From assembly GCA_031265355.1 (NCBI GenBank), contig JAISCT010000036.1, positions 1-41,645 on the forward strand: 41,645 nucleotides of DNA, written 5' to 3'. The stretch comes from Oscillospiraceae bacterium. Its GTDB lineage: Bacteria; Bacillota; Clostridia; Oscillospirales; UBA929. The translations under genes were made by a program, and so were the position numbers. Below, one piece after another: positions 33,692 through 41,551 of the stretch. Within the stretch, counting starts at the first letter, position 1, and every line of letters starts with the position of its first letter. The notes under the pieces were generated by a model, which had not been told where the DNA came from, did no database searches, and saw nothing but the letters and a program-made list of their open reading frames with translations.

Positions 33692-34671
33692 GTGGGCAGA
33701 TACTCGTTCGTGAAGCCCTGCTCGCGGATGTCCTCTTGCAGCAGGCCGTTTTCGAACATCCAAGCGTAGAAGGCGCCCCAGCGCACCGGGTCGATCTCGC
33801 CCCAGCGGGGCGCATCCGCCTGATAACGCGTGGCCAGATAGGCCTGGCTGCGTCGCACCAGCGTTTCGTCGAGCTCCGGCGCGTACCGCAGAAGGATGTC
33901 GGCGGCCTCGTCCGGATTTTCCATCGCGAACTGATATCCGCGGCTGACCGCGCGGAGAAAGGCCCTGACCTCGTCCGGGTTGGCGGCGGCGTAGTCCGTG
34001 TTGGTCACAATCACCGGCGTATAGAAGTCCAGCGTGGGATCGAGCTGCCCCAGATCGAGAAAGGTTGCGTCAATGTTGTTTTTCTCCGCCGCGACGCCGT
34101 CCCACGCGTAGTAGATCCAAATGGAATCCACATCGGTCTGGAGTGCGGAGAATGCGTCGGTCGCATGATTCGGGATCATTTTGACGTTTTCAAAAACCCC
34201 GCCGTCCGCTTCCACGATACGGCGGATCACCGCGTCGACCAGCGGTGTCTCCCAGGTCGCGAACCGCTTGCCTTCCAGGTCCCGCGGACGCTCGATGCCG
34301 CTCTTCTTTAGCGACAGGAGGCCGCTCGTGTTGTGACAGACGATCGCCGCGACGGCTGTGACGGGTAGGGCATCCGTTTTCCGGGCGATGGCGGGGCCGA
34401 GCCCCTCCTGCACGTCCACGGCAAATTCCGCGTTGCCCGCGCCGAGCAGCACCAGCGCGCCGTCCTCCGGCGGCTGCATGATCTCCACCTTGAGACCTTC
34501 GTTTTCGAAATATCCCTTCTCTTGTGCCACATAGAGACCGGTGTGGTTGGTGTTCGGTGTCCAGTCCAGCACAAAGCGGACGACACCGCTCCCTTCATGT
34601 CCGCCCCGGCAGGCGGTGCATGCGGCGAGCAGACACGCGGCGGCCAGAAGCCGGCACAGTTTCTTCTTCAA
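33688..34671 (-). CDS. thiY: NMT1/THI5-like substrate-binding lipoprotein (thiamine precursor uptake)
   Basis: 327 residues with a lipoprotein signal (LLAAACLLAAC, C18) and an NMT1/THI5-like periplasmic-binding fold: VRFVLDWTPNTNHTGLYVAQ (20 residues), EKGYFENEGLKVEI, GAGNAEFAVDVQEGL and WIYYAWDGVAAEKN. It binds a pyrimidine precursor of thiamine such as HMP or N-formyl-aminopyrimidine in known ThiY proteins. It starts at TTG (34671), with AAAAGGGG ten bases upstream. It lies between permease and ATPase genes under TPP control. Confidence 0.9.
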   Translation of the reverse strand: MKKKLCRLLAAACLLAACTACRGGHEGSGVVRFVLDWTPNTNHTGLYVAQEKGYFENEGLKVEIMQPPEDGALVLLGAGNAEFAVDVQEGLGPAIARKTDALPVTAVAAIVCHNTSGLLSLKKSGIERPRDLEGKRFATWETPLVDAVIRRIVEADGGVFENVKMIPNHATDAFSALQTDVDSIWIYYAWDGVAAEKNNIDATFLDLGQLDPTLDFYTPVIVTNTDYAAANPDEVRAFLRAVSRGYQFAMENPDEAADILLRYAPELDETLVRRSQAYLATRYQADAPRWGEIDPVRWGAFYAWMFENGLLQEDIREQGFTNEYLPT

Positions 34672-34717
34672 AAATGACAGCCCCTTTTAATTTCCATATT
34701 TTAAAAAATTCATCATC

Positions 34718-35500
34718 TCAAGACGACGAATGAGATGAGCGGTCCCACGGCATGAGCCGGCGCGCGAGGCGGGTCGTCAACGTGACCAGCGCGACGCTCA
34801 GGGCGGAGACCAGCAGGATCACGGCGAACATCTTGTCAAACGAATACGATTTGCGCACGCGGGTCATATAGACCCCGAGCCCGGCGGTGCCGCCGAGCCA
34901 CTCCGAGATCACGGCCCCGACGATGGAATATGTGGTTGAGATTTTGAGGCCCGAAGCAAATGCGGGCATCGCGGAGGGCAGCTTGATGTAGCGGTAAATC
35001 TGCCGGCGGCCCGCGCCCATCGACTGCAGCAGGCGGATGGCGTCCACGTCCGCCTGGGAGAACCCGCCCAGCAGCCCGATGGTCATTGGGAAGAAGCAGG
35101 TGAGGAAGATCAGCGTGATCTTGGGTGCGGCGCCGTACCCCATCCACAGCACGAGCAGCGGCGCGATGGCGACGGTGGGGATCGTCTGTGTGAAGAGCAG
35201 AACCGGCGTCACCGACTGCCGCAGAAAAACGCTGTTGTCCATCAGCGTGGCCAGCACAAACGCCGCGGCGACCGACAGCGCCAGTCCGCAGGCCGCCTCC
35301 AGCAGCGTGACCCCGAGGTGGCGCATGAGCAGCGGGAAGTCGCCGACAAAGGCGAGGACGACCCGCACGGGGCTCGGCAGCAAAAAGACGGGCAGCAGGC
35401 CGGACGCGCTGACGCCCTGCCAGAGCAGGACCAGCGCCGCCGCGAGCAGAAAGGGCGGCCAGCGCCTAGGCGCCGTGGTGTTTCGAAACTTTTTTCTCAA
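34718..35500 (-). CDS. thiX: ABC importer permease (thiamine precursor uptake)
   Basis: 260 residues with about six membrane helices (for example FLLAAALVLLWQGVSASGLL, 20 residues, at the N-terminus) and the BPD_transp_1 coupling loop around LLQSMGAGRRQIYRYIKLP. It ends with AVILLVSALSVALVTLTTRL (20 residues). It begins with TTG, shortly after GGGAGTGTGGAG, and overlaps the end of the thiamine-binding protein gene by 35 bp, so translation is probably coupled. A 46-bp gap separates it from the binding-protein gene. Confidence 0.88.
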   Translation of the reverse strand: MRKKFRNTTAPRRWPPFLLAAALVLLWQGVSASGLLPVFLLPSPVRVVLAFVGDFPLLMRHLGVTLLEAACGLALSVAAAFVLATLMDNSVFLRQSVTPVLLFTQTIPTVAIAPLLVLWMGYGAAPKITLIFLTCFFPMTIGLLGGFSQADVDAIRLLQSMGAGRRQIYRYIKLPSAMPAFASGLKISTTYSIVGAVISEWLGGTAGLGVYMTRVRKSYSFDKMFAVILLVSALSVALVTLTTRLARRLMPWDRSSHSSS

Positions 35501-35771
35501 TGCTCCACACTCCCTCGGACGGGTTATAGACCATCTTGATATAGGCGGACACGCTCGAAGCTCCCTCGCGCAGGCAGATGAGCTGGCACTCCTTGGCGAT
35601 CTCGCACAGCCTGTCGAAATCGCCCTCCACCGTCGTCTCGAAGGGGCCCACGAAAGTGTTGAGGCCTGTCCCTTTGAGATAGACGATGACTTTGTCGATG
35701 ATGGGGATGACGTCTCCGTTCTCTACACGCGGGAGTACCTGGATCGCAAGACTTGCGAGCGGTTGTTTCAT
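35466..35771 (-). CDS. MTH1187/YkoF-like thiamine-binding protein
   Basis: 101 residues, cytoplasmic ferredoxin-like fold of the DUF77/MTH1187 type: ASLAIQVLPR at the N-terminus, then TGLNTFVGPFETTVEGDFDR (20 residues) and ECQLICLREGASSVSAYIKM (20 residues). Relatives such as YkoF bind thiamine or HMP. AAAAGGAG lies ten bases before the ATG. It is the first gene after a TPP riboswitch, in front of an uptake ABC transporter, which makes the thiamine link firm. Confidence 0.9.
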   Translation of the reverse strand: MKQPLASLAIQVLPRVENGDVIPIIDKVIVYLKGTGLNTFVGPFETTVEGDFDRLCEIAKECQLICLREGASSVSAYIKMVYNPSEGVWSIEKKVSKHHGA

Positions 35772-35800
35772 GTGCGGTCAGCTCCTTTTGTATTTTTGGC

Positions 35801-35832
35801 AAAAAAGAATCCGCACGGGAAATCCGCGCGGA
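35801..35832 (-). terminator. riboswitch-controlled intrinsic terminator
   Basis: On the minus strand, TCCGCGCGG and CCGTGCGGA pair (9 bp, one G-U, loop ATTTC; 35810-35832) and are followed by TTCTTTTTT. It lies between the TPP aptamer and the first ribosome binding site, so TPP binding should lead to early termination of the operon transcript. Confidence 0.85.
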
Positions 35833-35845
35833 AGACCGCTCTCAT

Positions 35846-35959
35846 GATTTCCCTCCGCCGGCATTACCCGGATCAGGTCCGGGGCGGCCTTACGGGTCGC
35901 CCCCTTTGGGTTAAAGCTCCAGATCAGCTTACTCTCAGCCGGATAGGTCCAGCTCCCCG
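35846..35959 (-). ncRNA. TPP riboswitch (THI element)
   Basis: Reading on the minus strand: GGGGAGCTGGACC, the conserved GGCTGAGAG, a variable P3/P3a arm (GGGGGCGACCC and GGCCGCCCC), then the invariant ACCTGATCCGGGTAATGCC (19 nt) and GGCGGAGGGAAAT. These are the pyrimidine- and pyrophosphate-sensing helices of the TPP aptamer in the correct order. It controls the thiamine-binding protein, permease, binding lipoprotein and ATPase genes downstream. Confidence 0.96.
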
Positions 35960-36005
35960 TTCATGCGTATTCAGTTTTGCACCGTGCCGCGCCGGCGCCC
36001 TCGCC

Positions 36006-36039
36006 TACTACATCTTGTGGTCCCCTACCAGGTGTAGTA
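36006..36039 (-). other. extra leader hairpin upstream of the TPP riboswitch
   Basis: Outer arms TACTACA/TGTAGTA (36006-36012 with 36033-36039) enclose an inner TGGT/ACCA stem (36018-36021 with 36027-36030). It lies about 47 nt upstream of the aptamer, in the roughly 110 nt between the transcription start and the riboswitch. I do not recognise it as a known aptamer. Confidence 0.45.
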
Positions 36040-36075
36040 CTGTTAGAGTATGCCGAAGCGATATACGACACTTTT

Positions 36076-36103
36076 ATTATATCGCGTATTTTGAAAATGT
36101 CAA
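36076..36103 (-). promoter_or_regulatory. promoter of the thiamine operon
   Basis: On the minus strand, perfect TTGACA (36098-36103) and TATAAT (36076-36081) are 16 bp apart. Transcription begins near 36069, giving a leader of about 300 nt that includes the riboswitch. Confidence 0.88.
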
Positions 36104-36221
36104 TTGGGCGCGCGCAAATTAGGCCTTTCGAAGCGCCGAGGGCGTCAGATGTCTCATTTGGCGTTTTTAACCGGTCCTTCGGCCGAAGGCCTTCTGAATT
36201 TTCAAAAAAAGAAAAAATGAT

Positions 36222-36280
36222 TTGACAAAGCGAAAAACATGTGTTACAATTCGGTTACAAAAGAGTAAATCTTTAGTAAC
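36222..36280 (+). promoter_or_regulatory. promoter plus 11-bp leader hairpin of the small conserved protein
   Basis: TTGACA (36222-36227), 17-bp spacer and TACAAT (36245-36250). The first transcribed bases form a hairpin: GTTACAAAAGA (36254-36264) and TCTTTAGTAAC (36270-36280), one mismatch, loop GTAAA. The stem starts at about +1. Upstream (36104-36221) I see only a perfect CCTTCGGCCGAAGG palindrome (36176-36189) and A-rich sequence. Confidence 0.75.
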
Positions 36281-36317
36281 GAGACAACAGCGAAATTGTA
36301 AGGACTGAGGTGAATGG

Positions 36318-36623
36318 ATGGCGACAACGACGAAGAAGAAAAAGGATGAGGGCCTTATCTACAAGGGCCATCCGCTGATGCGCAGGGACAATCTTGTCTA
36401 TTATGGCAGCATGGCGGAGAAATATATCATCATGATGCAGGTGCTCGACGCCAAGAAGGTAAAGGATCTGGACGTAGCCACCCGTGTGTCTATCCAGCTC
36501 CAACTGACGGATCCCGATCTCAAAAGCAGGGACCGTGTGGTGAAGAAGACGGAGAAAGAGGGGCTCTACAACGCGATGGACGTGGCGTCCGTTTGGCTGG
36601 AGAGAGCCTTGGCCGCCAACTGA
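36318..36623 (+). CDS. small conserved Clostridia protein of unknown function
   Basis: 101 residues with a Lys-rich N-terminus (ATTTKKKKDEG) and then an alpha/beta body: LIYKGHPLMRRDNLVYYGSM (20 residues), KYIIMMQVLDAKKVKDLDVA (20 residues), VSIQLQLTDPDL and a C-terminal helix AMDVASVWLERAL. There are no cysteines, no signal and no catalytic motif. To my knowledge similar small proteins recur in Clostridia without a function. GAGGTGAATGG precedes the ATG. It has a strong promoter of its own, which suggests a highly expressed housekeeping product. Confidence 0.8.
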   Translation: MATTTKKKKDEGLIYKGHPLMRRDNLVYYGSMAEKYIIMMQVLDAKKVKDLDVATRVSIQLQLTDPDLKSRDRVVKKTEKEGLYNAMDVASVWLERALAAN

Positions 36624-36751
36624 GAGCCCGCTGAAAACCTTTTCACACATTAGATAAAATCCGGCTTTCGAAAGCTGATAAGTCGCATGCCGGCGCCAGC
36701 GCCGGCCTAGATAGAACAAGAACGAGATAGAGTTGTGGGGGTTTTTGAGAC
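36624..36751 (+). other. intergenic stretch with two small palindromes
   Basis: The gap holds a -10-like TAAAAT (about 36654-36659) with a poor -35, a GCTTTCGAAAGC palindrome (36664-36675) and a GCCGGCGC/GCGCCGGC inverted repeat with a 2-nt loop (36689-36706). The second may be a terminator-like structure for the small gene before it, but no T-run follows. I see no gene here. Confidence 0.35.
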
Positions 36752-37699
36752 ATGATCAAACATGGCATGAAAAGATGCCTTTGTTGTGGGTTGGCCTTGA
36801 GCGGGTTGTTGACGGCGGCGTCTGTGTCGGCGCTGGCCGCCGAAGTGAAGGTGGGCGTCGTTGGCGCGAGTTCTCTGCATCTGCGTCAGGAACCGTCCAC
36901 CGGCGCCCAGTCGCTGGAGACCGCCGAGAACGGCGAGAAGGTGGTGGTGCTGGAGCAGGAAGGCGACTGGTACCGGGTTGTGTACCAGGGCGGCGAGGGT
37001 TACATGCACAGCGACTACCTGACAGTCAGCCTGGGGGCGGATTTCCCGGTGGGGGGCGGTGTGATCACGGGTTCGTCGGTCAATTTCCGCAAAATGCCTT
37101 CGACGGACGCGACGGTGCTGGGGCGTTTAGACAAGGACGTACAGGTGGAGGTCGTCGGCGTCGAGAGCGGTTGGTACAAGGTCAAGTCCGGAGATAAGAC
37201 CGGTTACATACATCCCGATTTCCTGCAGATCGCCAAATCGGTGGCCGAGATGGTGGTTGAGGCGGCGAACGACGTGCCGTTGGCTGAGGCGGCGGACACA
37301 GACGACGAAAAAGCGGCGCGCAGGGCCGAGGTCGTCGCTTACGCCAAGGAGTTCTTGGGGTGCAAGTACCGTTACGGGTCGATGAACGGCAAGACCTTTG
37401 ACTGTTCGGGGTTTACCTCGTATGTGTACAAACATTTCGGCTATTCATTGGGGCGCAGCGCGTCGAGCCAGGTCTCCAACGGCAAAAAAGTCGCGAGCCG
37501 CGACGAGCTGAAGCTCGGTGACGTCGTACTCTTCCGCGACCCTTCCATCAACCGCGGCGCGGCCAGCCACGTGGGTATCTATGTGGGCAAGGGGCAGTTC
37601 ATCCACAGTTCCTCCCGCGGCGGCGGCGTGAAGTACAATTCCCTGAGCGATTACTATTACAACAAATACTACATCGGAGCCCGCCGGATCATCAACTGA
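36752..37699 (+). CDS. secreted SH3-SH3-NlpC/P60 peptidoglycan hydrolase
   Basis: 315 residues with a signal peptide (cut near residue 30, VSALAAE). Two bacterial SH3 domains follow (about 32-90, SSLHLRQEPSTGAQSLETAE; about 105-160, SSVNFRKMPSTDATVLGRLD; both 20 residues). After a short acidic linker comes an NlpC/P60 domain (195-315) with catalytic C218 in FDCSGFTSYV, H273 in SHVGIYVG and H285 in FIHSSS. It should cleave gamma-D-Glu-meso-DAP type bonds in the cell wall. The ribosome binding site is weak (GGGGGTTTTTGAGAC); ATG at 36767 is an alternative start. Confidence 0.92.
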   Translation: MIKHGMKRCLCCGLALSGLLTAASVSALAAEVKVGVVGASSLHLRQEPSTGAQSLETAENGEKVVVLEQEGDWYRVVYQGGEGYMHSDYLTVSLGADFPVGGGVITGSSVNFRKMPSTDATVLGRLDKDVQVEVVGVESGWYKVKSGDKTGYIHPDFLQIAKSVAEMVVEAANDVPLAEAADTDDEKAARRAEVVAYAKEFLGCKYRYGSMNGKTFDCSGFTSYVYKHFGYSLGRSASSQVSNGKKVASRDELKLGDVVLFRDPSINRGAASHVGIYVGKGQFIHSSSRGGGVKYNSLSDYYYNKYYIGARRIIN

Positions 37700-37725
37700 C
37701 ACCCCGCCTTCGCGGCGTAAGATGC

Positions 37726-37764
37726 AAACGGCAGCCCACGACGGGCTGCCGTTTGGCTTTCTTC
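37726..37764 (+). terminator. terminator of the NlpC/P60 gene
   Basis: A 12-bp perfect stem AAACGGCAGCCC/GGGCTGCCGTTT (37726-37737 with 37743-37754, loop ACGAC), followed by GGCTTTCTTC. It begins 26 bp after the stop codon. The short T content suggests good but not absolute termination. Confidence 0.82.
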
Positions 37765-37876
37765 AGACTTTTCTCTCAAGAGTCTTCATCGCATCCGGCG
37801 TGTGCGGCAAAAGCGCGTCAGTGCCGCCGCGCCGCTCCCATTTTCCGTGGACTTTGGGTTATTTTCGGTTTTTTCC

Positions 37877-37905
37877 TTGACAAGACGGTGAGTTGGTTGT
37901 ATATT
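37877..37905 (+). promoter_or_regulatory. promoter of the tandem carboxypeptidase genes
   Basis: TTGACA (37877-37882), 17-bp spacer and TATATT (37900-37905). Transcription would start near 37912, about 160 nt before the first TTG start. The 37765-37876 part of this gap shows no further signal that I can support. Confidence 0.78.
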
Positions 37906-37920
37906 GTTTGTATCATCGGC

Positions 37921-37958
37921 AAAGACGCTGTAAAGGATTATCCTGTGGCGTCTTTTTT
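37921..37958 (+). terminator. promoter-proximal terminator/attenuator in the carboxypeptidase leader
   Basis: AAAGACGC (37921-37928) pairs with GCGTCTTT (37948-37955); an inner AGGA/TCCT stem closes the loop. T6 ends at 37958 and a second T6 follows CC. It lies only about +10 to +47 from the predicted start of transcription, so most RNAs should end early unless read-through is regulated. Confidence 0.7.
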
Positions 37959-38070
37959 CCTTTTTTCGTCTGTTTTGCGTCTGGTCAAAAGGGGAGAGGG
38001 GGTAAGAAAAGGGAGAAGTGCTTGGGTGTAGAATTTGTGGGAAGAAGAATGAACAAGGGAGGTTTGTGCA

Positions 38071-39477
38071 TTGAGAAAAGTACTGGAACTGCTGCTGGTG
38101 GTGACCCTGGTGCTCTCCTTCGGTCTGCTTCCCTCCGCGGCGTTTTCCGCCGTGGATGAAGCAGCTGCCTCGGAGGCGGGGCCGGCTTTCGGCGACAGCG
38201 AGGCGGTGAAGGCGTTTTGGGACCAGCGGCATACCTTTGAGGAGCTGGAACAACTTCTCAAGGACCTCGCGGCGGCCTATCCGAATACCGCCAAGCTTTA
38301 CTCCGTCGGCCACACCTGGGAGGAACGGCCGCTGTGGTGTCTTGAGGTCTCCGGCGGCGTGAAAACGGCCCGGACCGACGGGAAGACGCCGATCGCTCTG
38401 ATTGGCAACATCCACGGCGGTGAGCAGGAGAGCGGGGAGAGCGTGGCCTACACGGCCTGGTGGCTGCTGTCCGCCGCCGCGGCCGGCGACGCGCAGGCCG
38501 CGCGGGTCATGAACGAATACGTCACCTACATCATCCCCGTCATGAATCCGGACGGTTATGTCAATTCCTTCACTGTAAACACGCGCCAGAACATGCGTCC
38601 CACCGACAGAAACGGTGTCGGCGGGCCGTTCAGCGACCCCTATCTCGACGTAAACGGCGACGGCGTCGTCGGTCAGATGTACACCGGAGGCACCAAAGAG
38701 GCGCCGCCGGCTGACCGATCGAGTGAAAACCTGCTGGGGTATGAGAGCCGCGATCGCGACGGAAACGGCATATTTGGCGACGATCCGAAGGGCAGCGCCA
38801 TCGACTTGAACCGCACATTCGACTACCTGTGGAACTACAATCGGCCCTACGAGACGCCTCCGCTGGGCGCGAACGCCTGGTCCTCCGCTGGGTCGGACGC
38901 GGCCACCGAGCCGGAGGTGGAAGCGATTCAGAATTTCCTCCGGGTCCGCCGACCCGCGGCGCTGATTACGGCCCACACGGGCATTCAGTGTGTGCTGTAC
39001 CCGTGGTGCTATGCCCCGACCCCCTCGCCGGACGACGCATTCTTCGCGGCCACGGCCGAGGCGATGCGGGCGGCCTTTGAAAACACCGTGGTACCAGTCC
39101 GGGGCGAGAAGGCCACCTTCTATGTCAAGCGGTCGTACGAGGATTACCCGACCTCGGCGGAGCTGATCGATTGGGCCTACGGGCGGCTGGGCATTCACGC
39201 CTACACCGTGGAGGTCTACGCGAGGGGTACCGGGCAGGATCAATGGCAGGATCCGAGGCCGTCGGCCAACGAGGGCGACTGGGTGTATCTGGGCGACATC
39301 TCGGACGGCCGAAGCGCAAGCAGCCGGGTGACCTATCAGGATGTGTGGATCTGGAATGCGCGCTCGCAGCAGTTGCTGGGGCACGCACCGCCGGATCAGC
39401 AGATCATGGGCGAGGGCTTCAAGAACAGCGCGCTCGTGATGATCTTCAGTGAAGGCCCGCAGATCCTTCCGTCGTGA
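38071..39477 (+). CDS. secreted M14-family zinc carboxypeptidase 1
   Basis: 468 residues with a signal peptide (cut near residue 29, PSAAFSA). The M14 domain shows zinc ligands H115 and E118 (IGNIHGGEQESGE), the MNPDGYVNS and TRQNMRPTDRNGVGG substrate segments, zinc ligand H302 (LITAHTGIQCVLYPW) and catalytic E381 (AYTVEVYARG). It would trim C-terminal residues of peptides, possibly wall peptides. The start is TTG with AAGGGAGG eight bases upstream; the same TTG arrangement is used by the paralogue that follows. Confidence 0.92.
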   Translation: MRKVLELLLVVTLVLSFGLLPSAAFSAVDEAAASEAGPAFGDSEAVKAFWDQRHTFEELEQLLKDLAAAYPNTAKLYSVGHTWEERPLWCLEVSGGVKTARTDGKTPIALIGNIHGGEQESGESVAYTAWWLLSAAAAGDAQAARVMNEYVTYIIPVMNPDGYVNSFTVNTRQNMRPTDRNGVGGPFSDPYLDVNGDGVVGQMYTGGTKEAPPADRSSENLLGYESRDRDGNGIFGDDPKGSAIDLNRTFDYLWNYNRPYETPPLGANAWSSAGSDAATEPEVEAIQNFLRVRRPAALITAHTGIQCVLYPWCYAPTPSPDDAFFAATAEAMRAAFENTVVPVRGEKATFYVKRSYEDYPTSAELIDWAYGRLGIHAYTVEVYARGTGQDQWQDPRPSANEGDWVYLGDISDGRSASSRVTYQDVWIWNARSQQLLGHAPPDQQIMGEGFKNSALVMIFSEGPQILPS

Positions 39478-39559
39478 GACGAATGTCACGGCTGATAAAG
39501 ATGCTGAAAAGTGCTGAAATGGGTGAAAACGCCCAAATATCGTAAGGGGGTTGTGCGCA

Positions 39560-41527
39560 TTGAAAAAGTCAATCAAAATCGGGATCAGCGTGATCCTCGT
39601 CATATCCGTCTGCCTGCTTCCGTCCGCGGTCTTCTCCGCCGCCGTGCTGGGGACCGATGCGGGGCCGAACATCCGCGAGCCCGAGGACGTCAAGACGTTC
39701 TGGGATCAAAGACATACACTGGGGGAGTTTGAGACCCTCTACAAGGAACTCGCGGCGACGTATCCAGACACCGTCAAACTGTACTCCATCGGCCACACCT
39801 GGGAGGAGCGTCCGCTGTGGTGTTTGGAGATCTCGGCGGATGTGCGTTCCCCGCAGACCGCCGGTAAGACGCCGATCGCCCTGATTGGCAACATTCACGG
39901 CGGTGAGCAGGAGAGCGGGGAGAGCGTGGCCTACACGGCCTGGTGGCTGCCCTCCGCCTATGCGGCCGGCGACCCGGAGGCCAAGCGGGCCATGGAGGGG
40001 TATGTCACCTATGTCATTCCCGTCATGAACCCGGACGGCTACGCCAATTCGTTCCACCGCGGTACCCGTCAGAACATGCGGCCCATGGATAAAAACGACA
40101 TTGGCGGGCCATACAGCGATTCCTATGTGGACTTGAACGACGACGGAAAGATCGGCCAGATGTATCTGGGCGGTACGGCTGACACGCCGCCGGCCAGTCG
40201 GCCGAGCGCCAACTTGCTGGGCTATGAGAGCCGCGACAGCGACGGAAACGGTATATTCGGAGACGACTTGAAGGGCAGCAACATCGACCTGAACCGGTCT
40301 TTCGACTATCTATGGAACTTCTACCGGCCCTATGAGACGCCCTCGAAGGGCGCGAACGCCTGGTCCTCGGCGGGGCCCGATGCGGCCACCGAGCCGGAGG
40401 TGCGGGCGATTCAAAATTTCCTCACTGCGCATCCGCCCGCCGCACTGATCTCGGCCCACACGGGCATCCAGTGTGTGTTGTACCCCTGGTGCTATGCGCC
40501 GAACGACGAAGCAACGAACATGCCTGCGGAGGACGTCGCCTTCTTTGAGACGACGGGAGAGGCCATGCGGGCGACCTATGAGAAGACAGTGCAGACCGTG
40601 CGGCCCAACGCCCGCTTCTACGTCAAGCAGTCCTACTACGACTACCCGACCTCTGCGGAGCTGATCGACTGGGCCTATGGGCGTCTGGGTACCCACGCCT
40701 ACACCGTGGAAGTGTACAGTGCCGGTACCCCCACGGCCAACCCCGCCAACGACAGCCATTACCGCTGGGACGACGCGGCCTGGAGCAGCAGTTTCCAAGA
40801 TAAATGGGATTATCTGGGAACTGTGACGGATGGACAGCGCGGCACGGCTCAGAAACGCTATGAGAACGTCTGGATCTACACATCCGCCGCCCAGCAGCGT
40901 CTGGGTGAGGCGCCGCCGGATCAGCAGATCATGGGCGAGGGTTTCAAGGATTGCGCGCTGACGATGATCTTCAGCGAGCCGGCCCGCACGCCGCACGCGG
41001 ACGCGCCTGAGTGGCTGAAATGGGAGATCGGCCTTGTGGACGAGCCTGTAGCCTACGAGGGCACAGCCTATGATATCACGGTTTCGGCAGGCAGGGGCGG
41101 CACGGTGGCCGGCGCCGGCCGGTACACGCCGGGCGAGAGCGTCACGGTGGCGGCCGCACCGGAGGAGAACTATGTGTTCGAAGGCTGGTATGAGAATGGC
41201 ATCAAGCTGACCCAGGCGGAGGCGATCTATGTCTTCAACGCGGTGGTAGACCGGTACCTTGAGGCGCGGTTTGAACGGCTGACGCCGCTTGCCACTTACG
41301 CTGAAGCGCACAGTTCGGCCCGCATCTCTCTCCGCATGAAGCAGAAGAGTCAGCTCAATTTCCGAACCGACAGTGAGAGCTATGAATTTGCTTCCAGCAA
41401 TCCGACCGTCGTGACGGTGGACGAGAGCGGCCAGCTCACGGGGCTGAAGGCCGGTACGGCGCTCGTCACGATCCACACAACGGACGGCAGCGACATCACC
41501 TCCGGCGTCGTCGTCAGTGTCTCCTGA
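39560..41527 (+). CDS. secreted M14-family zinc carboxypeptidase 2 with InlB B-repeat-like and Big_2 domains
   Basis: 655 residues with a signal peptide (LPSAVFSA) and an M14 domain closely similar to the preceding gene: H113 and E116 (NIHGGEQESGES), H300 (AHTGIQCVLYPW) and E384 (TVEVYSAG). It then adds about 180 residues: a divergent InlB B-repeat-like domain (about 510-575, ITVSAGRGGTVAGAGRYTPG, 20 residues, then FEGWYENG) and a Big_2-like Ig domain (590-655, FASSNPTVVTVDESG, LKAGTALVTIH). These probably tether or position the enzyme. The start is TTG at 39560, nine bases after AAGGGGG. The 82-bp gap has no terminator, so both genes may be cotranscribed. Confidence 0.92.
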   Translation: MKKSIKIGISVILVISVCLLPSAVFSAAVLGTDAGPNIREPEDVKTFWDQRHTLGEFETLYKELAATYPDTVKLYSIGHTWEERPLWCLEISADVRSPQTAGKTPIALIGNIHGGEQESGESVAYTAWWLPSAYAAGDPEAKRAMEGYVTYVIPVMNPDGYANSFHRGTRQNMRPMDKNDIGGPYSDSYVDLNDDGKIGQMYLGGTADTPPASRPSANLLGYESRDSDGNGIFGDDLKGSNIDLNRSFDYLWNFYRPYETPSKGANAWSSAGPDAATEPEVRAIQNFLTAHPPAALISAHTGIQCVLYPWCYAPNDEATNMPAEDVAFFETTGEAMRATYEKTVQTVRPNARFYVKQSYYDYPTSAELIDWAYGRLGTHAYTVEVYSAGTPTANPANDSHYRWDDAAWSSSFQDKWDYLGTVTDGQRGTAQKRYENVWIYTSAAQQRLGEAPPDQQIMGEGFKDCALTMIFSEPARTPHADAPEWLKWEIGLVDEPVAYEGTAYDITVSAGRGGTVAGAGRYTPGESVTVAAAPEENYVFEGWYENGIKLTQAEAIYVFNAVVDRYLEARFERLTPLATYAEAHSSARISLRMKQKSQLNFRTDSESYEFASSNPTVVTVDESGQLTGLKAGTALVTIHTTDGSDITSGVVVSVS

Positions 41528-41551
41528 CCATGAGTTTTACGCGTCTTTGTA

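Noticed and set aside
36176..36189. CCTTCGGCCGAAGG palindrome as an operator or terminator.
   Set aside because: It is a single copy, away from promoter boxes, and has no T-tract; in a G+C-rich genome this is weak evidence.
37786..39693. 635-codon minus-strand frame opposite the first M14 gene.
   Set aside because: An antisense shadow of a high-G+C gene. The plus-strand product has a signal peptide and all M14 catalytic residues; the antisense product has no recognisable domain.
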